A stretch of 64,000 nucleotides of DNA, taken from NCBI RefSeq assembly GCF_004168035.1, contig NZ_SDPU01000001.1, forward strand, positions 62,001-126,000, written 5' to 3'. This stretch comes from Nocardioides iriomotensis. GTDB taxonomy: Bacteria > Actinomycetota > Actinomycetes > Propionibacteriales > Nocardioidaceae. Numbering within the stretch: the first letter of the stretch is position 1; each line of letters starts with the position of its first letter. The translations under genes and the position numbers were made by a program. This document shows positions 32,731 through 40,717 of this stretch, in pieces. Under the pieces are notes generated by a model. The model was given only the letters and a program-made list of their open reading frames with translations, searched no databases and was not told the origin of the DNA.

Positions 32731-34335
32731 TCACTTCCAGCCGAGCTTGTTGAGCAGGCGCAGGTTGGCGGTCATCACCTTGGCGAACGTCTCGTCGCTC
32801 ATCCCGAGCATCGGCGAGAGCCGCACCAGCCGCTGCGTCGCGACCGACTGCGCCTCGGTGTAGCGGTGGATCCCCTCGGCGCCTTGCCGCCGGCCGAGAC
32901 CGGACTCGCGCATGCCGCCCATCGGCGAGGCGATGCTGGCGAACGTGGCGCCGAACGCCTCGTTGATGTTCACCGTGCCGCACTTGACCTCGCGGGCGAG
33001 GACACGGCCGCGGGCGGTGTCGCGCGTGTAGATCGAGGCGTTGAGGCCGTAGTCGCCGGCGTTGGCGCGGGCGACCGCGTCGGCCTCGTCGCCGAACCGG
33101 TAGAGCGAGACGACCGGTCCGAACGTCTCGGTCCCGAAGCAGGTCATCTCCGGCGTGACGCCCTCGAGGATCGTGGGCTCGTAGTAGAACGGCCCGAGGT
33201 CCGGCCGGGCGCGCCCGCCGGTGAGCACGCGGGCGCCCTGGGCCCGGGCGTCCTCGACGTGCGCGGTGACGGTCTCGAGCTGCTGCCGGCTGGTCAGCGA
33301 CCCCATGTCGCTGCCCCAGTCGATGCCGGGCTCGAGCCGCATCGCCTGCGTGCGCGCGACGAGCTTCTCCACGAACCGGTCGTAGACCTGGTCGGCGACG
33401 AACATCCGCTCGGTCGAGACGCAGAGCTGACCGGCGTTGGAGAAGCTGGCCCGGACCGCGCCCTCGGCGGCCCGGTCGAGGTCGGCGTCGCGCAGCACCA
33501 GGATGGGGTTCTTGCCGCCGAGCTCGAGCGAGCAGCCGATCAGTCGGTCGGCGCACTTCTGCGCGATGATCCGGCCGGTCGCCGTGGAGCCGGTGAAGCA
33601 GACGTAGTCGGCGCGTTCGACGATCGCCGTACCGATCTCACCGCCGGGGCCGGCCACCACCTGCCAGAGGTCGCGCGGGAACCCCGCGTCCTCCAGCAGG
33701 CGCTTGCCGAGCAGCGCCGTCAGCATGGTCTGGGAGTCGGGCTTCGCGACGACGGCGTTGCCGGCCATCAGGGCGGGGATGCCGTCGCAGAGCGCGAGCG
33801 TGAAGGGATAGTTCCAGGGCGAGATGATGCCGACGACGCCCTTGGGGACCCGGTTGACGTCGACCCGGGTGAGGCCCGGGACCAGGCCCGGGACACGCTG
33901 GGTCGCGAGGTGCTCCTCCCCGGTGCGGGCGTAGTAGCGGGCGGTCAGCGCGATGTGCAGCGGCTCGTCGAAGGCGTGCTTGCGGGCCTTGCCGGACTCC
34001 CAGCAGATCAGGTCCATGATCTCGGCCTGCCGGTCCAGGACGAGGTCGTGCAGCCGCAGCAGGATCGCGCTGCGCTCGGCGAGCGACGTGCGCGCCCACG
34101 CCCGTTGGGCGCGGCGGGCCCGCTCGAACGCCTCGGCCACGTCGCCGGTGCTGCTCTGCGGCACCATGCCGAGCGGCTGGCCGTTGACGGGGGCGTACGT
34201 CGGCTCGGTGCGGCCCGTCGTGGCGAGCACGCCGTCGGTGAGCGACCGGACGTAGCCGGGCTCGAGGGCGTAGGCCGCGGTGGGGTCGGTGTCCGGGTCG
34301 CGCAGGTCCGAGGTCCCGAGGTGCTGGTCACTCAT
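32731..34335 (-). CDS. Succinate-semialdehyde dehydrogenase (NADP+), GabD2-like
   Basis: The 534-residue ALDH has the canonical order: the ISPWNYPFTLALCDGIPALM cofactor region, FTGSTATGRIIAQ, catalytic Glu in LELGGKNPILVL, catalytic Cys in SNAGQLCVSTERMFV, and the C-terminal MGGMRESGLGRRQGAEGI. The length and the LIRCWESGK-like motif (DLICWESGKARKHAFDEP) place it in the succinic semialdehyde dehydrogenase 2 group. It would oxidise succinate semialdehyde or a related aldehyde. The ATG at 34335 lacks a ribosome site but has CATACT seven bases before it, suggesting a leaderless message. It is co-directional with the ChoD-like gene, 8 bp away. Confidence 0.9.
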   Translation of the reverse strand: MSDQHLGTSDLRDPDTDPTAAYALEPGYVRSLTDGVLATTGRTEPTYAPVNGQPLGMVPQSSTGDVAEAFERARRAQRAWARTSLAERSAILLRLHDLVLDRQAEIMDLICWESGKARKHAFDEPLHIALTARYYARTGEEHLATQRVPGLVPGLTRVDVNRVPKGVVGIISPWNYPFTLALCDGIPALMAGNAVVAKPDSQTMLTALLGKRLLEDAGFPRDLWQVVAGPGGEIGTAIVERADYVCFTGSTATGRIIAQKCADRLIGCSLELGGKNPILVLRDADLDRAAEGAVRASFSNAGQLCVSTERMFVADQVYDRFVEKLVARTQAMRLEPGIDWGSDMGSLTSRQQLETVTAHVEDARAQGARVLTGGRARPDLGPFYYEPTILEGVTPEMTCFGTETFGPVVSLYRFGDEADAVARANAGDYGLNASIYTRDTARGRVLAREVKCGTVNINEAFGATFASIASPMGGMRESGLGRRQGAEGIHRYTEAQSVATQRLVRLSPMLGMSDETFAKVMTANLRLLNKLGWK

Positions 34336-34351
34336 ATACCGAGAGTATGTG
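34333..34351 (-). promoter_or_regulatory. Inverted repeat over the dehydrogenase start and -10 region
   Basis: CATATAC (34333-34339) and GTATGTG (34345-34351) form an inverted repeat with one mismatch and a 5-bp centre. Read on the minus strand it covers a CATACT hexamer and the ATG, so a protein bound here would block both transcription start and a leaderless translation start. The regulator is unknown. Confidence 0.4.
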
Positions 34352-34534
34352 ACCGCCGTCTCGCTGGCTACCCCCCGGTAACCAGCCGTCCGGACCGGGC
34401 TGCTCGCGGGGTGGGGCAGATCACCCCCAGGTAACCGCCACTTCGGCCGATTGGCAATTACGCACCCGGTACACTCGAAATGTCGCAAAGACACCATGAA
34501 TCCGCCTCTGACCAGCAAGAAAGAAGTCGCCGTC

Positions 34535-34693
34535 ATGTCCTCCGGACAGGCCCCCCTGCTCATGCTCGACCTCGCGACGAGCCAGATCCGCGACCGTCGG
34601 CGCGCCGTCCGCGGCCTGGCCTCACCGGCCGCCGCACGCGCCGCCCGCCGGACCGCGCGGGGGCGGGGTCGCGCGAGCCGCGCCGGCCGCTGA
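34535..34693 (+). CDS. Small Arg-rich protein, function unknown
   Basis: A 52-codon ORF (MSSGQAPLLMLDLATSQIRD, then a strongly basic tail) ends 21 bp before an exceptionally strong terminator, which is the main reason to accept it. An upstream in-frame ATG at 34496 would add 13 residues. A TACACT hexamer at 34470-34475 could be a -10 element. The hydrophobic-then-basic profile would suit nucleic-acid or membrane binding, but no family is recognised. Confidence 0.42.
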   Translation: MSSGQAPLLMLDLATSQIRDRRRAVRGLASPAAARAARRTARGRGRASRAGR

Positions 34694-34714
34694 CCCAGCA
34701 CCGACACGACACAG

Positions 34715-34757
34715 ACGGGCGCCGCCCGCCGGATCGACTCCGGCGGGCGGCGCCCGT
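34715..34757 (+). terminator. 19-bp perfect-stem terminator
   Basis: A 19-base arm at 34715-34733 (begins ACGGGCGCC) pairs without mismatch to 34739-34757 (ends GGCGCCCGT) across a 5-base loop. It is the strongest simple hairpin seen in the window and closes the small plus-strand unit before it. Confidence 0.85.
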
Positions 34758-34876
34758 GTCATGTGCTTCCCGTGTCCGAGCCTGTCAGCAGGGACGTCGG
34801 CCCGGGTGCGTGCCGGGCCCCGAGCTGCCCAGCGGGTTCCAGCCTCGCCCGGACACGCCGGTCAGAGCCACCCGTA

Positions 34877-34896
34877 GTTTGTGCAACTGCACAAAC
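34877..34896. promoter_or_regulatory. 20-bp operator-like palindrome
   Basis: GTTTGTGCA and TGCACAAAC form perfect 9-bp half-sites around a 2-bp AC centre. It lies 43 bp beyond the stop of the BldC-like gene and 120 bp after the preceding terminator, in a gap without genes. With almost no room for a loop it looks more like a dimeric repressor or MarR/TetR-type site than a terminator, although no promoter obviously belongs to it. Confidence 0.45.
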
Positions 34897-34938
34897 CCGC
34901 AGAATCGAGACCCGCGCGTCGGCGGGCCTGCTCGGCGC

Positions 34939-35148
34939 CTACAGGTCCTGAGCCTCCCGCTCGGCGACGGCGATGCCGTTGCGCAGCGCGAGGACCTCCG
35001 CCTTCCGGAACCTCCGGTGACCACCCAGGGTCCTGATCACGGTGAGCTTCCCCGCATCCCCCCAGGACGAGACCGTCTTGGGATCGACGTCGAACAGCGC
35101 TGCTACCTGCGCCGGCTTGAGGAGGGCCTCAGTGTCGTCGTGCTCCAT
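34939..35148 (-). CDS. BldC-like MerR-type helix-turn-helix regulator
   Basis: The 69-residue protein is a single winged HTH: LLKPAQVAALFDVDPKTVSS, AGKLTVIRTLGGHRRFRKAE, then a short acidic tail. It closely resembles streptomycete BldC, a developmental regulator that binds AT-rich direct repeats as head-to-tail multimers. AAGGGG lies nine bases before the ATG. It stands at the edge of the polysaccharide locus, divergent from its plus-strand operon; repeats that such a protein might bind occur upstream of both operons. Confidence 0.9.
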   Translation of the reverse strand: MEHDDTEALLKPAQVAALFDVDPKTVSSWGDAGKLTVIRTLGGHRRFRKAEVLALRNGIAVAEREAQDL

Positions 35149-35540
35149 CTACAACCCCTTGCACCATGGCGGACGTGTTGGACGAGCGCCGGCAGGGGCT
35201 CCCCTCAAGCACTTGTCTAACCCGAACGGGCGGTCCGTGCATATCCGCCAATCGGCGTAATCGCGTGTAATCCCGGAATTGGTAAAAAACCTGGTCGGAT
35301 ATCTTTCGAGGATTTCCGAGGAAACGGACATCTGCCCCGAACCACTCGCGCGACGGCCTGATCGAATCGCACGAATCGTCAATATTGCAAGGGGTTCTGG
35401 CTCACTTGAGCCAGGACGCCCATCCGATGAGGTCAATTCCCGGACCATTATCAGCGCGACGGGTGACCACGATGGAAAGTCGTGAACATACTGACCCAGA
35501 CGTCGACATCGCGATTATCGCGGAGTGAAAGGGGGAGACC
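35149..35540. promoter_or_regulatory. 392-bp divergent regulatory region with tandem AT-rich repeats
   Basis: This gap between the BldC-like gene and the polysaccharide operon is markedly more AT-rich than its surroundings. Three short direct repeats, GTAATC (35257), GTAATC (35267) and GGAATT (35275), are spaced 10 and 8 bp apart. AACCCCTTGCA (35153-35163) recurs inverted as TGCAAGGGGTT (35386-35396), once next to the ribosome site of the BldC-like gene. GAAAGGGGGAGA at the right end is the ribosome site of the oxidoreductase. No convincing gene is seen; a TTG-initiated frame at 35279-35485 was not accepted. Confidence 0.5.
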
Positions 35541-36764
35541 GTGGAAGAAGCACAGGTCGCCGTTATCGGAGCGGGCCCGCACGGGCTCGCAGCAACCGCC
35601 CACCTCGCCCGGGCAGGCGCGGAGGTCCACACGTTCGGCGAGCCCTTGGACTTCTGGAAAGCGATGCCGAAGGGGATGCTGCTCCGGTCGAACTGGACCG
35701 CCACCAGCATCGCCGAGCACGACGGCCCGCTCTCCCTCACGAGCTATTGCGAGAGCACGGGCACGGACCTGCACCTGCCGGTCCCGCTGGACGCCTTCGT
35801 CGACTACGGCATGTGGGTGCAGGGACGTGCGGCCCCCGACGTCGACCGGAGGCGGATCACCCGCATCGACCAGAACGGTGCCGGGTTCTCGATCACGCTG
35901 GCCGACGGCGAGCGGATGGCGGCCCGCACCGTGGCCGTCGCCGCCGGCATCGCACCGTTCACGAACCGTCCGGAGGTGGCCGCCCACCTCCCGCGCGAGC
36001 TGGTCTCGCACACGGCCGACCACGACGACCTGAGCCGGTTCAAGGACCAGGAGGTCCTCGTCGTCGGCGCCGGGCAGAGCGCGCTCGAGTCGGCCGCCCT
36101 CATGCACGAGGCCGGGGTCTCCGTCGAGGTCGTGGCGCGCGCCGACCACATCAACTGGCTGCACGGCGGCAAGTACCACCGAATGCTGGGTCCCAAGCTG
36201 ACCCCCTTCGTCTACGCCCCGACCGATGTCGGCCCGATGGGGCTCTCGCGGATCGTCGCTGTCCCGGACCTGTTCCGCCGGTTCCCCCGCGCGGCGCAGA
36301 AGCCGATGGCCTACCGCGCCATCCGCCCGGCCGGGGCGGCGTGGCTGCAGCCCCGCCTCGTCGACGTGCCGCTGCACCTCGGCCGGAGGATCACCGCCGC
36401 CGACGGCAGCGGCGACAAGGTCACGGTCCGGCTCGACGACGGCACGTCCCGCACGGTCGACCACGTGCTGTTCGGCACCGGCTACCGGGTCGACGTCTCG
36501 AAGTACCCGTTCCTGTCGCCGGAGCTGGTGAGCCGGATCAAGCACGTCGACGGCTACCCCGTGCTGCGCCGCGGCATGGAGTCCAGCGTGCCCGGGCTGC
36601 ACTTCCTGGGCGCCCCGGCAGCCTGGAGCTTCGGGCCGATCATGCGGTTCGTCGCCGGCGGCTGGTACGGCGCGTCGTCCCTGACCCGCAGCATCGTCGA
36701 CCGACGAGCGGCCGCCGGTGCGAGCACCTTCACCGTGCCATCGCCGGTCGCCGACGACCTGTGA
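35541..36764 (+). CDS. FAD/NAD(P)-dependent oxidoreductase, monooxygenase-like
   Basis: The 407-residue flavoprotein has an N-terminal FAD motif (QVAVIGAGPHGLAATAHLAR) and a second nucleotide motif in the middle (EVLVVGAGQSALESAALMHE), the two-dinucleotide layout of flavin monooxygenases and N-hydroxylases. A segment like KGMLLRSNWTATSIAEHDGP replaces the usual FMO linker. It is the first gene of a plus-strand operon with an ATP-grasp ligase, a NodB-like protein and a glycosyltransferase, and overlaps the next start (GTGA). It probably oxidises a sugar or amino substituent of the polysaccharide, but this is inference. Confidence 0.8.
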   Translation: MEEAQVAVIGAGPHGLAATAHLARAGAEVHTFGEPLDFWKAMPKGMLLRSNWTATSIAEHDGPLSLTSYCESTGTDLHLPVPLDAFVDYGMWVQGRAAPDVDRRRITRIDQNGAGFSITLADGERMAARTVAVAAGIAPFTNRPEVAAHLPRELVSHTADHDDLSRFKDQEVLVVGAGQSALESAALMHEAGVSVEVVARADHINWLHGGKYHRMLGPKLTPFVYAPTDVGPMGLSRIVAVPDLFRRFPRAAQKPMAYRAIRPAGAAWLQPRLVDVPLHLGRRITAADGSGDKVTVRLDDGTSRTVDHVLFGTGYRVDVSKYPFLSPELVSRIKHVDGYPVLRRGMESSVPGLHFLGAPAAWSFGPIMRFVAGGWYGASSLTRSIVDRRAAAGASTFTVPSPVADDL

Positions 36765-37972
36765 CCACCACCCAGACCAGCGGACGCGGGACGGCGCGGA
36801 CCGGACCGCCGGGCGTGGGCGCGCTCGTCGTCGGGGGCGACTACCAGGGTCTGGGGATCGCACGCAGCCTGGGCAGGCGCGGCATCCCCGTCGTGGTGGT
36901 CGACGACGAGCGCTCCGTCGCGCGGGTGTCGCGGTACGTGAACCGCGTGGAGCGGGTGAAGGACCTGCGCACCGAGACCGGCACGGTCGACGCGCTGCTC
37001 GACGTGACCACCCGCCTGAAGCTCGACGGCTGGGTGCTCTACCCGACCCGCGAGGAGACCGTCGCGGCGGTGGCGGCGAACCGCGACCTGCTGGCGACGC
37101 GGCTGTCGGTGTCCACGCCCCCGCTCGCGTCGGTGGAGGCCGCGTGGGACAAGCGACAGACCTACCAGGTCGCCGAGTCGCTGGGCGTCGCCGTGCCGCG
37201 CTGCTGGTTCCCGACCTCGGAGGCCGAGCTCGACGCGGTGGACCTGACGTCGCCGGTCGTGCTCAAGCCCGCCATCAAGGAGCACTTCTTCTACGAGACC
37301 CGGGCGAAGGCCTGGCGCGTGGACACCCGGCAGGAGCTCCTCGACGCCTACCGTCGGGCCGCCGCGATCACGGGTCCGGGCGAGATCATCATCCAGGAGC
37401 TCGTTCCCGGCGGCGGGGACCGCCAGGTGGCGTACTGCGCGTTGTTCACCGGCGGCGAGTCGGTCGCCGAGATGACCGTCGTACGCCGCCGGCAGCACCC
37501 CTCCGACTTCGGGCGCGCGAGCACCTTCGTCGAGACCGTCGACCTGCCGGAGCTGCGCGAGCCGTCGGTGCGCTTCCTCCGCGCCATCGGCTACCACGGG
37601 CTCGTCGAGCTCGAGTACAAGCGCGACCCGAGGGACGGCGTCCCCAAGCTGCTCGACGTCAACGCCCGGACCTGGGGCTACCACTCGCTCGGCGCGGCGG
37701 CGGGGGTCGACTTCCCGTACCTCCTGTTCCGCGAGCAGCTCGGGCTGCCCGTCGAGCGGGCGCACGCCCGGCCGGGGGTGCACTGGGTGCGGCTGCTCAC
37801 CGACCTGCCCAACGCCGTCCGGGACGCCCGGGCCGGGCAGCTGCGCGTGCGGCCGTACCTGAGGTCCCTGCGGCGGGCCGACACGGAGGCGGTGTTCTCG
37901 TGGCGCGACCCGCTGCCGGGGCTCTACGAGATCGCCCTGCTCCCCTATCTCGCCGTCCGACGCGGGCTGTGA
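36761..37972 (+). CDS. ATP-grasp family ligase
   Basis: The 403-residue protein starts with a PreATP-grasp Rossmann-like domain (VGALVVGGDYQGLGIARSLG) followed by the ATP-grasp fold: PVVLKPAIKEHFFYE (nucleotide Lys), IIIQELVPGGGDRQVAYCAL, and the metal-binding end VELEYKRDPRDGVPKLLDVN with NARTWG. This is the carboxylate-amine ligase type, which activates a carboxylate as acyl phosphate and joins it to an amine. In a locus that makes a diamino-uronic acid it might amidate the uronate or attach an amino acid. Both ends overlap neighbours by four bases. Confidence 0.85.
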   Translation: MTTTQTSGRGTARTGPPGVGALVVGGDYQGLGIARSLGRRGIPVVVVDDERSVARVSRYVNRVERVKDLRTETGTVDALLDVTTRLKLDGWVLYPTREETVAAVAANRDLLATRLSVSTPPLASVEAAWDKRQTYQVAESLGVAVPRCWFPTSEAELDAVDLTSPVVLKPAIKEHFFYETRAKAWRVDTRQELLDAYRRAAAITGPGEIIIQELVPGGGDRQVAYCALFTGGESVAEMTVVRRRQHPSDFGRASTFVETVDLPELREPSVRFLRAIGYHGLVELEYKRDPRDGVPKLLDVNARTWGYHSLGAAAGVDFPYLLFREQLGLPVERAHARPGVHWVRLLTDLPNAVRDARAGQLRVRPYLRSLRRADTEAVFSWRDPLPGLYEIALLPYLAVRRGL

Positions 37973-39459
37973 CCGCGTCCCGCCTGGAGGTCGACCCCGT
38001 GTTCGAGTCATCCGCGCCGTTCGCGCTCCTCGACTACTTCCGGGTCCCGTACACGGTGGGCGCGGCGGCCGGGCCGTCCCTGCCGCCCGGCTGGGGCCGG
38101 CTGCACGCGACGGCCGGCGGACCGAGCCTGTACTGGCCGGTGACCCCGGACCGTCACGCGTGGGCGGGCCTGTTCCGGGTCGCCGGGTCGACCCTGGCGG
38201 GTCACGTGGCGCAGCAGGCTCCGCGTGCGGTGATGCCCACCGGTGAGTGGCGGCCCGTCGAGCACCTCCACGACCGCGCGGGTGCGCCGGTCGCATCGGT
38301 GTGGCAGGACCGCGACGGGAACGTCTGGCTGCCCTTCGACCCCGGCGAGGTGATGCGCTGCCTGTGGTCCGAGCGGTACACGGCGCTGGGCACGCGGGCC
38401 AAGGCTGTGCGGGCGGCACGCAAGGTCGCGCTCAAGGGCTACTACGCCGCGCGCCCCCTGATGCCGCGGTCGCTGCAGCTGCGGATGCGCCGCACCCTGG
38501 CCCGGCACCAGCAGCAGGACGGCGCGGCGTTCCCGGCCTGGCCCGTCGAGGACGGCCTGCACCGGATGTACGACTGGCTCTTCGACCTGCTGGCCGGGCT
38601 CGCCGGCGAGCAGGTGCCCGCGATCGACACCTGGCCGGACGGCTGCTCGTGGGCCCTCGTGCTCACCCACGACGTGGAGACCCAGCAGGGGGTCGACGAC
38701 ATGGAGCTGCTGCGCGGAGACGAGCGTCGGCTGGGCTACCGGTCCTCGTGGAACTTCGTCCCGGAGCGGTACGACGTGGACGCCGCGCTCGTGCAGCGGA
38801 CGGAGGCCGACGGATGCGAGGTGGGCGTGCACGGCCTCCGCCACGACGGCCGCGACCTGGCCTCGCGCCGGCACCTGATGCGCCGGCTCCCGGCGATCCG
38901 CCGCAACGCGGCGGCCTGGGGAGCCGTCGGCTTCCGGTCGCCGGCGACGCAGCGGGCCTGGTCGCTGATGCCCCTCCTCGGCTTCGAGTACGACGCGTCG
39001 TACACCGACACCGACCCCTACGAGCCGCAGCCGGGTGGCTGCTGCACCTACCTGCCGTTCTTCATCGACGACCTCGTCGAGCTGCCCATCACGGTCCCGC
39101 AGGACCACACCCTCTTCGAGATCCTCCGCGAGACCGACGCCGGCACCTGGCGGCGGAAGGTCGGGGCGCTGCGAGAGCGCGGCGGCCTGGCGCTGGTGCT
39201 GGCGCACCCCGACTACGCGCGCAACCCCCACATGGCGCGCGAGTGGCGTGCGCTGCTCGAGGAGGTGGCCGGCGACACGACCATGTGGCAGCCGCTCGCG
39301 CGCGACGCGGCCCGCTGGTGGCGGGAGCGCGCCGCCTCGGACGTGCGGAGGGACGGCGACGGCTGGACGGTCCGGGGACCGGCCGCCGGTCGTGCCGGCG
39401 TCCGCCTGCTCGGCGACCCGGCCTCCTCGGCCGTACCGCACGGGACCCGGGCGGGCTGA
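37969..39459 (+). CDS. Polysaccharide deacetylase (NodB)-like protein with N-terminal extension
   Basis: The 496-residue cytosolic-looking protein has no signal peptide. The first 200 residues resemble nothing I can name. From about residue 225 it contains a NodB-type domain: ALVLTHDVETQ (metal-binding Asp), EVGVHGLRHDGRD (HxxxH-like HGLRHD), AVGFRSPATQRAW and LVLAHPDY near the end. Such LTHDVD-type relatives occur in many polysaccharide loci and may remove N-acetyl groups from a lipid-linked sugar before export. It overlaps the ATP-grasp gene by GTGA and is followed immediately by the glycosyltransferase. Confidence 0.8.
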   Translation: MTASRLEVDPVFESSAPFALLDYFRVPYTVGAAAGPSLPPGWGRLHATAGGPSLYWPVTPDRHAWAGLFRVAGSTLAGHVAQQAPRAVMPTGEWRPVEHLHDRAGAPVASVWQDRDGNVWLPFDPGEVMRCLWSERYTALGTRAKAVRAARKVALKGYYAARPLMPRSLQLRMRRTLARHQQQDGAAFPAWPVEDGLHRMYDWLFDLLAGLAGEQVPAIDTWPDGCSWALVLTHDVETQQGVDDMELLRGDERRLGYRSSWNFVPERYDVDAALVQRTEADGCEVGVHGLRHDGRDLASRRHLMRRLPAIRRNAAAWGAVGFRSPATQRAWSLMPLLGFEYDASYTDTDPYEPQPGGCCTYLPFFIDDLVELPITVPQDHTLFEILRETDAGTWRRKVGALRERGGLALVLAHPDYARNPHMAREWRALLEEVAGDTTMWQPLARDAARWWRERAASDVRRDGDGWTVRGPAAGRAGVRLLGDPASSAVPHGTRAG

Positions 39460-39460
39460 G

Positions 39461-40717
39461 GTGGCCGGGCTCGTCGGTCCCGCACGTCGCCGCACCGCGC
39501 GCCGGCGGGACTGGCACGTCGCCGTCGTCGTCGAGAACGTCGCCGCCGGCGTCGACACCCGGCTGCGCAAGCAGATCGACGACCTCACGACGGCCGGCTT
39601 CCGGGTCTCCGTCGTGACCCGGCGGTCCCCCGACAACAGCCGCTACCGGGGACGAGCGGAGATCCGCCTGCTGGAGTACCCGGAGCCGCCCGAACCGCGC
39701 GGCGCGGCGGGGTTCGCGGTCGAGTACCTCGTCTCCTTCGGCTGGGCGGCCGTGCACCTGGCCCGGCTTCGCGCCCGCGGGCGGATCGACGTGCTCCAGC
39801 TCTGCCAGCCGCCCGACGTCTACTTCCCCCTGGCGTGGCTGCTGCGCCTCGCAGGCGCGCGCGTGGTGGTCGACCAGCGCGACCTGATGCCGGAGCTGCT
39901 CGCCTCGCGGTACGACGGCCGTCCTCCGGCCGTCCTCGACGCCGCGCTGCGCTGGCTGGAGCGCCGTACGCAGCGGGTAGCCCACCACACCGTCACCGTC
40001 AACGAGCACCTCCGGAGGCGTCTGGTGGAGGCGGGTGCCGACCCGTCCCAGGTCTCGGTCGTCCGCAACGGACCCGTGCACGCCCGCGCCGAGCGGGCGG
40101 TCCCCGACGACGCCCTGCGTCGCGGCCACCGGCACCTGGTCTGCTGGGCCGGGAAGATGGGGCCCCAGGACCGGGTCGATCTCGTGCTGCGGGTGGCCGA
40201 CCACGTCGTGCACGCGATGGGCCGCACCGACTGCGGGTTCGCGATCCTCGGCGACGGCGAGTGCCTCGACGACCTCCGCCGGCAGGCCACCGAGCTGGGG
40301 CTCGACCGCTGGGTGCACTTCACCGACTGGCTGCCCGAGCAGGAGGTGTTCGCGCACCTCGTCACCGCGGACCTGGGTCTCGACACCTCCCTCCAGGAAG
40401 AGGTCTCCCCGGTCAAGGCGATGGAGTACATGGGTTGCGGCCTGCCCGTGGTGTCGTTCGACCTGCCCGAGACCCGAGCCATCACCGAGGGGGCCGGCGC
40501 GCTGGTCCCCGCGGGCGACGAGGTCGCCCTGGCGCGGGCCCTGGTCGCCCTGCTGGACGACCCGGGTCGACGGGAGATGCTCGGTCGGGCTGGCCGGGAG
40601 CGCGTGCGCGACTGGCTGAGCTGGGAGCGGCAGTCCCCGGAGTACGTCCGGGCGGTGGGTCCCGCCGACGGCTCAGTCAGCCCGGCCCGGCCCCACGGGA
40701 CACCCGTAGGTCGGTGA
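39461..40717 (+). CDS. Glycosyltransferase, GT4-like
   Basis: The 418-residue GT-B protein has an N-terminal domain with DWHVAVVVENVAAGVDTRLR, a nucleotide-sugar domain with FAILGDGECLDDLRRQA, and the C-terminal signature SLQEEVSPVKAMEYMGCGLP (EX7E region) plus LVPAGDEVALARAL. It should add one sugar from a nucleotide donor to a lipid-linked acceptor at the cytosolic membrane face. It is the only elongating glycosyltransferase in the locus. The GTG at 39461 is one base after the previous stop. Its 3' end overlaps the convergent gene by 45 bp. Confidence 0.88.
   Translation: MAGLVGPARRRTARRRDWHVAVVVENVAAGVDTRLRKQIDDLTTAGFRVSVVTRRSPDNSRYRGRAEIRLLEYPEPPEPRGAAGFAVEYLVSFGWAAVHLARLRARGRIDVLQLCQPPDVYFPLAWLLRLAGARVVVDQRDLMPELLASRYDGRPPAVLDAALRWLERRTQRVAHHTVTVNEHLRRRLVEAGADPSQVSVVRNGPVHARAERAVPDDALRRGHRHLVCWAGKMGPQDRVDLVLRVADHVVHAMGRTDCGFAILGDGECLDDLRRQATELGLDRWVHFTDWLPEQEVFAHLVTADLGLDTSLQEEVSPVKAMEYMGCGLPVVSFDLPETRAITEGAGALVPAGDEVALARALVALLDDPGRREMLGRAGRERVRDWLSWERQSPEYVRAVGPADGSVSPARPHGTPVGR

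Noticed and set aside
30989-33556. 855-codon frame that would extend the ChoD-like protein into the aldehyde dehydrogenase gene
   Set aside because: The added N-terminus is out of frame with the dehydrogenase and low in complexity; the ATG at 32722 gives the expected start before the FAD motif.
35279-35485. TTG-initiated 68-codon frame in the BldC/polysaccharide gap
   Set aside because: No ribosome site, no family resemblance, and the region has the AT-rich, repeat-bearing character of a control region.
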